Source: Deltaproteobacteria bacterium RIFCSPLOWO2_12_FULL_60_16 (GTDB lineage: Bacteria > Desulfobacterota > Binatia > UBA9968). From it: DNA of 10,127 bases. Location of the stretch: positions 1 to 10,127 of the forward strand of contig MGSR01000180.1 of assembly GCA_001798565.1 (NCBI GenBank). Reading direction: 5' to 3'. A program made the translations under genes and the position numbers. Under the pieces are notes generated by a model. It did not search any database. It was not told where the DNA came from and was given only the letters and a program-made list of their open reading frames with translations. Position 1 is the first letter of the stretch, and each line of letters begins with the position of its first letter. Positions 1 to 5,881 of the stretch are shown piece by piece.

Positions 1-606
1 ATCCACCTGTTGGCCTTCACCTGTCATCCCCCGGTGATAATAGGCCATGAGTGTCCCCTCTGCGGCATGCATCCCGATCCACAAGTAGGATTGAGGAAGT
101 GTAGGCCGCACCGGTGGCTTATCCGCATCCCCCAAAACCGACATGAAACCGCTCATCGCTGTAAGGACTAAATCCGACCCTCGATAATCTTTATAAGGCC
201 CGGACTGACCGAAAGGGGTAATGGACGTCATAACGAGTTGGGGATTTATTTTAGTTAGAGCAGCATAATCCAGGCCCAATTTCTTAAGATATCCTGGCGC
301 AAAGGTTTCCAGGAAAATATCGCTTTTTTCAACCAACTTCAGTAAAATCTCTTTTCCGGTTTCCGTTTCAATATTTAAGGTAATCCCTCTCTTGTTATGG
401 TTGTAAGAAAACCAATACAGATTCTTTTCAGGATCCGGGATGTCCTTATAAAAAGAGCCCAGATTTCTGGATTCATCCCCTCCCGGCTTCTCCACCTTGA
501 TGACATCTGCTCCTAAATCGCCCAAGATTTTCCCGCAGAGAAAACCCACTTCGTTGGTGAAATCGAGGACTCGGCAATCTTTGAGCACTTTTATTTTCTC
601 TTCCAT
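1..606 (-). CDS. CaiB/BaiF family (class III) CoA-transferase, N-terminal part, cut by the left window edge
   Basis: Class III CoA-transferases move CoA between carboxylic acids in the cytoplasm. The visible 202 codons start at ATG 606 and run off the edge with no stop. Family landmarks are present: the N-terminal nucleotide-binding stretch ending GDLGADVIKVEKPGGDESR (residues 29-47), FLETFAPGYLKKLGLDY (98-114), and the hinge TGEGQQVD (195-202). In typical members the catalytic Asp sits four residues before the GM of the motif P-x-A-D-L-x-x-G-M. Here that segment reads PQSYLWIGM (171-179), with Tyr174 in the Asp position. That is read directly from the DNA (codon TAC), but the alignment was made by eye. 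Heteromeric enzymes such as BbsEF are known to have one subunit without the Asp, so this may be a non-catalytic partner subunit. The gene begins 31 bases after the UbiD-family stop and is probably co-transcribed with it. The upstream Shine-Dalgarno is weak (AAGAGA). The family call is secure; the substrate is unknown. Confidence 0.9.
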   Translation of the reverse strand, partial: MEEKIKVLKDCRVLDFTNEVGFLCGKILGDLGADVIKVEKPGGDESRNLGSFYKDIPDPEKNLYWFSYNHNKRGITLNIETETGKEILLKLVEKSDIFLETFAPGYLKKLGLDYAALTKINPQLVMTSITPFGQSGPYKDYRGSDLVLTAMSGFMSVLGDADKPPVRPTLPQSYLWIGMHAAEGTLMAYYHRGMTGEGQQVD

Positions 607-637
607 CAAGCGTTCTCTTACATTATGGCGACCTCAA

Positions 638-2182
638 TTAAATCCCCGATTCAGAGAACCATCTCGCATAGGGTTCCTGGAAAGACTGGGCCTTTTCAAT
701 CTGCTCCTCCGTGAACCAATTCTTCAGGCTCACCACGTCGATTGGATAACTGGCTCGCAAAAACGCATCCTTATACTGGAATGGAACCGTGGCATCGATT
801 CCAATGGCCCCCGAAAATCTGATATTGGACTGGGTCCATTCTCTTTCGCCGGCAGAACTCCTCTCAGCAGGCTGGAACGTCTGCCCCATACCGCCAGGGG
901 CCACAATGGCGATCCCTTCCTTGGCATCCACCCGAGTGGCCAAGGCCCACAGCAAGTCGTCCGGAGAGTAAATATTGATATCCGGGTCCACGACCATGGC
1001 GAAACGGGCACCGAGAGAACAGGATAGGGCGGCGGCCAGGATGTTCTTGGGATAGCCTTCGTCTCTGGCTCTTCTCTTTCTCACCTGAAAGATGACGCCG
1101 CCCCAGTCGGGGATACACATGGGGATGTGGGTATCAATGCAGAAGCCCGGGCTGATCCTCTCGGCCAGTTCAAAGAAACAGGCCTCGCGACAGATGACGT
1201 CAATGTTGTGGTTGTCATATCCATGGACGATCAAGGGATCATAAATCGGTCTATCTTTCCTGTGGGTAATCGCCGTGACCGTGAACTGGTGGGTGCGATA
1301 CGCCTTTCCCATATAGCCTGACCATTCGGGATGGAAAGGATAGACACCCTGCTTTTGATCCTTTTCGGCGAGGGGGCTCTCCCACAACCTTTTCGTCGTA
1401 TCCAGATACCCTTCCAGAACAAACTCGGCCTCCGCGATGGCATAGGCATCGATGGTTTTGCATTTCACCATTTCCAACGGAAATCCCTGGATAGCCCCGG
1501 CAATCCCCAACTCATCGCAGCCCCTGGGGAGAATAGTATACATGAACCCCGCTCCAGCCATCATCGTTGCCGCTGGGGGAATGCCAATGTTGATGGTGAA
1601 GGGAATGGGTTCTTTCTTATAATATTTTGTTGCGATTTGATCGGTGTGAGACCCAGGGGATATCTGAAAAGTGGAGTGGTCTTTCCACCCGAGATCCTCA
1701 CGGAAGTTCATCCGGTTGTAGCTGATATGCCAGCCACCCCAGAAATGTTTGGGGGAAGCTACCGTCTTGCCTGCGCCCATGGTGCGCCCGGGATCGGTCG
1801 GAGTGTGTTGGATCATAGGTAGGACCGGCCACACGTTCACGCCCTTGTCGATCACCACTTCCTGACAGGGTGCCTTGTCGACAATTTTTGGCGGCAGGGG
1901 TTGAAGGATACTTTCGTGAATCCTGAATTTAAGCGACTTTCTGTCTTTTAGTTCGAACATCTTTGCGATGATCTTATCCGAGCCCATCACGTTGGTCGCA
2001 ATCCGGGCGTTCGAATATCCCTTAACGTTGTTGAAGATCATCGGCGGCCCCCCGTCCAGCCGTTTCTGGATAGCCGCCACTTCCAGTTTGGGATCGACTT
2101 CCCGGTCCGTTTCCAGCACCCAACCCTCTTTTTTCAACGTCTCGAGCGTTGACCTCAAACTCCTCAGTTCTTCCTTTGCCAT
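638..2182 (-). CDS. UbiD-family prenylated-FMN-dependent (de)carboxylase, divergent active site
   Basis: A 514-residue cytoplasmic protein of the UbiD family, which reversibly decarboxylates aromatic or unsaturated acids using prenylated FMN made by UbiX. Length fits the family (about 450-530). The open frame extends upstream to 2230, but ATG 2182 follows a perfect AAGGAGG at the right distance, so I start there. Recognisable family segments are the N-terminal WVLETDREVDPKLEVAAI (21-38), the DELGIAGAIQGFPLEMVKCKT region (223-243), AEFVLEGYL (252-260), TAITHRKDRPIYDP (303-316) and the C-terminal VVDPDINIYSPDDLLWALATR (397-417). By eye, Arg157 and Glu286 match the catalytic Arg and second Glu. 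The usual N-x-G-x-Y-R signature instead reads HISYNR (152-157), and the first catalytic Glu appears to be replaced. A longer loop (about residues 261-285) is also unusual. It is the first gene of a unit with the CoA-transferase at 1-606, a pairing reminiscent of phthaloyl-CoA decarboxylase loci. The substrate is inferred only loosely, perhaps an aromatic acid or its CoA ester. Confidence 0.9.
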   Translation of the reverse strand: MAKEELRSLRSTLETLKKEGWVLETDREVDPKLEVAAIQKRLDGGPPMIFNNVKGYSNARIATNVMGSDKIIAKMFELKDRKSLKFRIHESILQPLPPKIVDKAPCQEVVIDKGVNVWPVLPMIQHTPTDPGRTMGAGKTVASPKHFWGGWHISYNRMNFREDLGWKDHSTFQISPGSHTDQIATKYYKKEPIPFTINIGIPPAATMMAGAGFMYTILPRGCDELGIAGAIQGFPLEMVKCKTIDAYAIAEAEFVLEGYLDTTKRLWESPLAEKDQKQGVYPFHPEWSGYMGKAYRTHQFTVTAITHRKDRPIYDPLIVHGYDNHNIDVICREACFFELAERISPGFCIDTHIPMCIPDWGGVIFQVRKRRARDEGYPKNILAAALSCSLGARFAMVVDPDINIYSPDDLLWALATRVDAKEGIAIVAPGGMGQTFQPAERSSAGEREWTQSNIRFSGAIGIDATVPFQYKDAFLRASYPIDVVSLKNWFTEEQIEKAQSFQEPYARWFSESGI

Positions 2183-2189
2183 TCTTAAA

Positions 2190-2196
2190 CCTCCTT
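2190..2196 (-). promoter_or_regulatory. Shine-Dalgarno site of the UbiD-family gene
   Basis: Read on the minus strand this is AAGGAGG, seven bases before ATG 2182. It is the strongest ribosome binding site in the window. It decides the start against the in-frame upstream ATG at 2230, which would add 16 residues that do not look like the family. Confidence 0.8.
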
Positions 2197-2435
2197 CATG
2201 GCGAATATGAACCCCTGCGACAGCTCGCATTAATTAGGCTGAATTGGCACCTAGCGCAAAAAACGTGCCGCTCAGGTAAACTTCCGGATAGTTACTAAGT
2301 AGCTGATAAATAAAAAGATTTGCGACAGTCTTTCCTTAGATTATCCTGGGGGTAGGAAATTTCGCGGGATTTTTCTCAAGAATAGAAAGTTTTTACCCTG
2401 CCCATCTACCCGTTTTGCGATTTGAAATCGGCAAT

Positions 2436-2468
2436 CTCCGGGGGCATGCCCTCTAGGTGCCCCCGGGG
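2436..2468. repeat. Strong GC-rich inverted repeat (hairpin) in the divergent region
   Basis: CCGGGGGCA (2438-2446) and TGCCCCCGG (2458-2466) are perfect inverted repeats of 9 bp around an 11-base loop, with two further bases pairing on the outside (one of them wobble). On the plus strand it is followed by CTTAACTTTTG, too interrupted for a good U-tract. No gene on either strand reads into it, so an ordinary gene-end terminator is unlikely. It could be a terminator of a small RNA, a protein-binding palindrome or a relic. The structure is seen directly; the role is unknown. Confidence 0.55.
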
Positions 2469-2485
2469 CTTAACTTTTGATTCAT

Positions 2486-2540
2486 GATGTGATATTAAAT
2501 TCTCTTTTCGGAAGAGACCGACCCCCTTGCTGATCACATC
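2486..2540 (+). other. Candidate structured RNA element or operator: nested stem-loops
   Basis: GATGTGAT (2486-2493) pairs perfectly with ATCACATC (2533-2540). Inside it TCTCTT (2501-2506) pairs with AAGAGA (2512-2517) around the loop TTCGG. The two stems form a two-level fold in the leader of the plus-strand gene. The outer repeat could instead be a split operator, because the weak promoter candidate at 2470-2498 would start transcription inside it. I could not match it to a known riboswitch class. Confidence 0.3.
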
Positions 2541-2635
2541 GAGCTTCGGCGCCACAAAACTTCTTACCGGGGTCAAAGAATAGAACTGAAGTGTCTTCGC
2601 GCGACGATTATCACCGCGATGAGGGTGGAAAGTTC

Positions 2636-2673
2636 GTTCCCCTCCTGAGGGCCTTCCTCGGGGGAACCTTTTT
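2636..2673 (+). terminator. Terminator-like hairpin in the leader of the plus-strand gene (candidate attenuator)
   Basis: GTTCCCC (2636-2642) pairs with GGGGAAC (2661-2667). The stem continues through a small bulge into GAGG/CCTC (2647-2650 with 2656-2659) closing a 5-base loop. One C later comes a run of five T (2669-2673). This is the classic layout of a rho-independent terminator on the plus strand. Yet it lies 64 bases upstream of the ATG at 2738, with no plus-strand gene in front of it. The apical arm CCTTCCTCG (2652-2660) can pair equally well with CGAGGAAGG (2714-2722), just before the Shine-Dalgarno site, and the two pairings exclude each other. Confidence 0.5.
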
Positions 2674-2724
2674 ATCCCGAGTGTGGGAGTGATAACCGAG
2701 AAAAGGAAATGAACGAGGAAGGTT

Positions 2725-2730
2725 GAGGAG
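2725..2730 (+). promoter_or_regulatory. Shine-Dalgarno site deciding the start at 2738
   Basis: GAGGAG lies seven bases before ATG 2738. The open frame reaches back to a TTG at 2723, but that codon overlaps this site and would have no ribosome binding site of its own, so ATG 2738 is preferred. The site begins three bases after the second arm of the 9-bp inverted repeat (2714-2722), so folding of the leader could affect access to it. Confidence 0.7.
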
Positions 2731-2737
2731 CGAGAGT

Positions 2738-3730
2738 ATGGGAAAAATCCGTCTTACCTTGGCATGTTGGGACTACGACCGGACGCGCCCCCTTCAAGAG
2801 GGCAGGGTGCAGGTGGAAGGCGTGGAGCTGACCTATCTGCCGCTGCGCGTCGAGGAGACCTTTTGGCGCATGCTCCGGTATCAGGAGTTCGACGCCGCCG
2901 AGCTCTCCATGGGCTCCTATCTGCTGTCCCGTGAGAACGGTTCCCCCCGGTTTGTCGCCATACCGGTCTTTCCCTCGCGGGCCTTTCGCCACTCCTGCAT
3001 CTACATCAATACGGAGTCCGGCATTAGAGAGCCTAAAGATCTCGCGGGAAAGAGGGTGGGCGTCCCGGAATACCAGGTCACCATGGCCACTTGGGCGCGG
3101 GGAATCCTGCAGCACGAGTACGGCGTTAAGCCGGAACAGATGAGGTGGTTTACGGGCGGCGAGGAGCACCCGGGACGCGAGGATAAGATCAGGCACGACT
3201 TGCCAGAGAACATCGACATCCGGTCGATTGGCCCGGATCAGACCCTATCCTCCATGTTGGAGCGGGGAGAGATTGACGCGGTCATTTCGCCCCACATCCC
3301 TTCGCCCTTCGTACGCCGCTCTCCCAAGGTCCGCAGGCTGATCCCGAATTTCCGTGAGGTGGAAAAAGAGTATTACCGCCGGACCAAGATCTTCCCCATC
3401 ATGCACACCGTAGCCCTAAGAGAAGATTTCTACGAGAAAAATCCGTGGGTGGCGCAGAACCTGTGCAAGGCCTTTGCCGAGGCGAAGAGATTATGCGAGG
3501 AGTCCATGTACGAGTTTTCCGCGCTCAAATACATGCTCGCGTGGTCGATTGCGGAGATGGAGGAGGAAAGGCAGATCTTCGGGGGGGAGCTCTGGCCCTA
3601 CGGCCTGGAAGCGAACCGGCACGTTCTGGAGACCCTGGCCCGCTATGCCCACGAGCAAGGGTTGATCAAAAAGCTGCCCGACATCAAGAGTCTGTTTGCG
3701 CCGAATACCCTGGACGACTTTAAAATCTAG
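2738..3730 (+). CDS. 4,5-dihydroxyphthalate decarboxylase-like protein (NMT1/THI5-like periplasmic-binding-protein fold)
   Basis: A 330-residue protein matching the family usually annotated as 4,5-dihydroxyphthalate decarboxylase (Pht5-like), which has the two-lobed fold of solute-binding proteins. Characteristic segments are LTLACWDYDRTRPLQEGRV (6-24), VEETFWRMLRYQEFDAAELS (38-57), the central AIPVFPSRAFRHSCIYIN (74-91), DLAGKRVGVPEYQVT (101-115), FTGGEEHPGR (138-147) and the later IFPIMHTVALRED (218-230) and LWPYGLEANRHVLETL (285-300). Length equals the family norm. There is no signal peptide or lipobox, so it should act in the cytoplasm as an enzyme rather than as a transporter-binding subunit. 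It is transcribed away from the UbiD/CoA-transferase pair; together they suggest breakdown of aromatic or other carboxylic acids by decarboxylation. Many environmental paralogues carry this name without biochemical proof, so the exact substrate is open. Confidence 0.85.
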   Translation: MGKIRLTLACWDYDRTRPLQEGRVQVEGVELTYLPLRVEETFWRMLRYQEFDAAELSMGSYLLSRENGSPRFVAIPVFPSRAFRHSCIYINTESGIREPKDLAGKRVGVPEYQVTMATWARGILQHEYGVKPEQMRWFTGGEEHPGREDKIRHDLPENIDIRSIGPDQTLSSMLERGEIDAVISPHIPSPFVRRSPKVRRLIPNFREVEKEYYRRTKIFPIMHTVALREDFYEKNPWVAQNLCKAFAEAKRLCEESMYEFSALKYMLAWSIAEMEEERQIFGGELWPYGLEANRHVLETLARYAHEQGLIKKLPDIKSLFAPNTLDDFKI

Positions 3731-3795
3731 GGAGACAGTTAGGCGCGAGCCCGTATCGATTGACTAGCGCTCAGTAGCAGAGTAGTTTTAGAAAC

Positions 3796-4320
3796 ATGGC
3801 GGACGAAAAGACCCCTCCCGTAGAGGAGGTCAAGTGGTGGATCGACCGCGGGTCGGTCAAGGAGCGGGAAAAGGAAAGCCTGCTCGGGCGCGGCATCATC
3901 GAGAAGTGGACCTATGAGTTGCTCAAGGACTATCGGCAGGAGCAGGCGGTCCGCAATGTCGTCGACATCAATCCGCGGATTATGAAGGATCTAGCGGTCC
4001 CGCCCGGGGAGTGGAGTTATGTCTCCCTGGGAGTAGGCAGCTATCCGGAAAACGGATTGGCCAAGATCAAGAGCGGGCTTGCACTTCCGGCAAACGGCCG
4101 GGGCTTGATTATCGACGCCGGCTATTCCGTCAGGATTCTCGTCACCGCAGAGCCCGTGGGGGAGCGGGTCGTCGACATCAACTTTACCGAGGCCCCCTCC
4201 CTGGATTATTGGGTGGCCAACGAGCTGATCGAGGAGAGGCTTTTTTTCAGTGTGGACGACGCCCTCAAGAAACTCCGGGGCGCGCTAGCCAATTACCTGA
4301 ACCGGCCAGAGTTAATCTAG
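3796..4320 (+). CDS. Hypothetical protein, 174 residues, unrecognised
   Basis: I do not recognise the family. The frame starts at ATG 3796, ends at TAG 4320, and codon use looks like that of the neighbours, so it is probably real. The protein is soluble, charged and apparently alpha/beta, with no cysteine, no signal peptide and no membrane segment. It opens with a helical, tryptophan-bearing part (EEVKWWIDRG, residues 9-18) and a charged helix around 20-50. Next comes a strand-rich middle with GEWSYVSLGVGSYPENGL (72-89) and GRGLIIDAGYSVRILV (101-116), then a helical C-terminus (DDALKKLRGALANYLNRP, 154-171). No Shine-Dalgarno is obvious before the ATG. It lies 65 bases after the dihydroxyphthalate-decarboxylase-like gene on the same strand and may be co-transcribed with it, but nothing in the sequence ties it to that pathway. 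Confidence 0.7.
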   Translation: MADEKTPPVEEVKWWIDRGSVKEREKESLLGRGIIEKWTYELLKDYRQEQAVRNVVDINPRIMKDLAVPPGEWSYVSLGVGSYPENGLAKIKSGLALPANGRGLIIDAGYSVRILVTAEPVGERVVDINFTEAPSLDYWVANELIEERLFFSVDDALKKLRGALANYLNRPELI

Positions 4321-4327
4321 AAAGACC

Positions 4328-4400
4328 GTTACTTGTTACTAGTTATTGGTTAATAGTCGACCGGTTCATTCGAATAACTATTCAACCAGTAACGAGTAAC
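4328..4400. repeat. Imperfect AT-rich inverted repeat between convergent genes (possible bidirectional terminator or mobile repeat)
   Basis: The left arm 4328-4359 begins GTTACTTGTTACTAGTTATT. The complement of the right arm 4371-4400 begins GTTACTCGTTACTGGTTGAA. The arms match over most of their length and surround a short spacer. The element fills the 85-base gap between the convergent hypothetical gene and the fmdB-like gene. It could act as a two-way terminator, though it lacks a strong GC stem with T-run. Internal short repeats of GTTACT are also compatible with a small dispersed repeat of REP/MITE kind. Confidence 0.5.
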
Positions 4401-4405
4401 TGTTC

Positions 4406-4618
4406 CTAGTGGCAGCCGCAGCCGCCGGGGCCGCAGCCGCCGCAGCCACCACCCGCCGCGCTTTCTGCCGGACGATCCCCAGGCGAACTGAAGACGGAGA
4501 GCTGGCGCTCCACCTCGGGACTCGCGCATGAGGGACAGGCGGCAGCCTCCCGCGAAGAGAGAACGAGTTCCTCGAAGCTGTTATCGCAATGACGACATCG
4601 GTATTCGTAAATGGGCAT
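4406..4618 (-). CDS. FmdB-family small zinc-ribbon protein with Cys/Gly-rich tail
   Basis: A 70-residue protein beginning MPIYEYRCRHCDNSFEEL, the hallmark of the FmdB (formamidase-regulator-like) zinc ribbon. Two CxxC pairs, Cys8/Cys11 and Cys28/Cys31, should bind one zinc. The family's molecular role is unclear; the name comes from a putative regulator next to a formamidase gene. After residue 56 the tail is nearly all Gly and Cys (Cys59, 62, 67, 69) and ends in His, encoded by short GCAGCC-type repeats. The start is ATG 4618, with AGGAG at proper spacing on the minus strand. It is the last gene of the minus-strand block, 61 bases after the riboflavin fusion gene. Confidence 0.9.
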   Translation of the reverse strand: MPIYEYRCRHCDNSFEELVLSSREAAACPSCASPEVERQLSVFSSPGDRPAESAAGGGCGGCGPGGCGCH

Positions 4619-4679
4619 GGCTTGCTCCTGGTCTGCTGCGCTCCGCTACCTACCGTTAGCCGCCTCCATGACTCCGGGG

Positions 4680-5849
4680 TCAGCCTTTTCTTTGCCTTTT
4701 TCCCGCCTCTCGGCTAAAGGGCATCTCCCGAGGAAACGGAATGAGCGCGGTAACCTCCAACCCGTAACCGGACAGCCCTACGAGATTCCTCCGGTTGTTG
4801 GTGATCAGTCGCATCTTGCGCACGCCTAAATCTCTCAAGATCTGCGCCCCGATCCCATATTCCCGGAAGTCGGCCTGGTAGACAAAGGAGAGATTCATGT
4901 CCCGCTTTCTTCTGCCGTCCACTCTGGGATAGGTCATCCTCGCCGGCCGCAGCTCCTTGCCCTCGGTCTGGAGATAAAGGATGATCCCTTTTCCCTCCTG
5001 CGCGATCATCTCCATCGAGTGCCGGATCACCGCCCCGGTGTTGAGGAGCTCGAAACCAAACACGTCTCCGGGCACATACTTGGAGTGGACCCGCACCAGA
5101 GTATCCTCGTGGGGCGATATCTGCCCTTTGATGAGGGCGAGGTGCTCGCTCTGATCCACATGGGTGTTGTAGACCACGGCCTGGAAGTCGCCGCCGAATC
5201 GAGTGGGCAGGCGCGCCGAGGCCACCCGATAAACCAGGCAATCATTTTGCATCCGGTACTGGATGAGGTCGGCGATCGTGACCACCTTGAGCCCGTGATG
5301 GGCGGCGAATTTCTCGATGTCCGGCAGGCGCGCCATGGTCCCGTCGTCGTTCATGACCTCGCAGATCACCCCGGCCGATTTGAGTCCCGCCAACCGGGCC
5401 AGGTCCACCGACCCTTCCGTTTGGCCCGCCCGAACCAGGACCCCGCCCTTCTTCGCGCGCAGAGGAAAGATATGCCCCGGCGTCACCAGATCCTCGGGCA
5501 CGGCGTCGTCCGCTATGGTAAGTTGAATCGTGTGGGCGCGATCGGCGGCCGAGATGCCCGTGCTGATCCCCTCAGCGGCATCGATGGAGACGGTAAAGGC
5601 GGTGCCGAAGGGCGAGGTGTTCTCGGACACCATCATCGGCAGCGCGAGCTGTTTCACCTTCTCTTCGGTCAGAGGCAAGCAGATGAGCCCGCGCCCGTGG
5701 CGGGCCATAAAGTTGATCGCCTCCGGGGTCGCCTTCTCGGCCGCCATGCACAGGTCGCCTTCGTTTTCCCGGTTCTTGTCGTCCATCAGGACGACCATGC
5801 GGCCTCGACGGATCTCCTCTATCGCTTCTTCGATCGTCGCGATCGACAT
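4680..5849 (-). CDS. RibB with degenerate GTP cyclohydrolase II domain (RibBX-like riboflavin biosynthesis protein)
   Basis: The N-terminal half (about residues 1-200) is 3,4-dihydroxy-2-butanone-4-phosphate synthase, which turns ribulose 5-phosphate into the four-carbon precursor of riboflavin in the cytoplasm. It shows RENEGD (27-32), GLICLPL (54-60), [10 protein letters not shown] (123-132), [13 protein letters not shown] (143-155) and ICEVMNDDG (162-170). One oddity is Lys25, where a Glu is usual (DDE-x-R). The C-terminal half (about 205-375) has the shape of GTP cyclohydrolase [16 protein letters not shown] (214-227), GDVFG (261-265), [24 protein letters not shown] (329-352) and GLSGYGLEV (358-366). 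But the three zinc cysteines of the SEC...RCDCG motif are Tyr258, Leu269 and Thr271, and the EGRGIG loop is EGKELR. Cyclohydrolase activity is therefore unlikely. The closest known concept is the RibBX variant described in Proteobacteria. There is no clear Shine-Dalgarno. It follows the glycosyltransferase gene after 32 bases. Confidence 0.9.
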   Translation of the reverse strand: MSIATIEEAIEEIRRGRMVVLMDDKNRENEGDLCMAAEKATPEAINFMARHGRGLICLPLTEEKVKQLALPMMVSENTSPFGTAFTVSIDAAEGISTGISAADRAHTIQLTIADDAVPEDLVTPGHIFPLRAKKGGVLVRAGQTEGSVDLARLAGLKSAGVICEVMNDDGTMARLPDIEKFAAHHGLKVVTIADLIQYRMQNDCLVYRVASARLPTRFGGDFQAVVYNTHVDQSEHLALIKGQISPHEDTLVRVHSKYVPGDVFGFELLNTGAVIRHSMEMIAQEGKGIILYLQTEGKELRPARMTYPRVDGRRKRDMNLSFVYQADFREYGIGAQILRDLGVRKMRLITNNRRNLVGLSGYGLEVTALIPFPREMPFSREAGKRQRKG

Positions 5850-5881
5850 ATGGAGCTACTTTACCACCTTGCGCCTCAAGA

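Larger units (their letters stand above)
2183..2737. other. Divergent intergenic region with several stem-loops, no gene seen
   Basis: This 555-base stretch separates the divergently transcribed UbiD-family and dihydroxyphthalate-decarboxylase-like genes. I find no coding frame in it with a recognisable product. It is richer in A+T than its neighbours near 2280-2440. It contains two Shine-Dalgarno sites at its ends, a GGCAC/GTGCC inverted repeat (2246-2250 with 2265-2269), a strong GC hairpin (2436-2468), an 8-bp long-range pairing (2486-2540), small hairpins at 2588-2598 and 2597-2619, and a terminator-like hairpin (2636-2673). A weak sigma70-like pair on the plus strand, TTAACT (2470-2475) and TATTAA (2493-2498) with 17 bases between, scores 4 of 6 at each box and is only a candidate. 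No promoter for the minus-strand gene could be picked with confidence. Confidence 0.6.

Noticed and set aside
2183..2230. Longer N-terminus of the UbiD-family protein (start at 2230)
   Set aside because: The perfect AAGGAGG sits inside this extension directly before ATG 2182, and the extra residues do not match the family.
2245..2260. Sigma54-like promoter TGGCAC...GC on the plus strand
   Set aside because: The GC element falls two bases too close to the GG element for a sigma54 site, and no plus-strand gene starts within about 490 bases.
2340..2737. Known riboswitch (TPP, cobalamin, FMN, guanidine and similar)
   Set aside because: I looked for the usual consensus cores and found none; only generic stem-loops are visible.
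2738..3730. Periplasmic substrate-binding subunit of an ABC transporter
   Set aside because: The fold is related, but there is no signal peptide or lipobox and no permease or ATPase gene nearby; the conserved segments match the dihydroxyphthalate-decarboxylase-like group.
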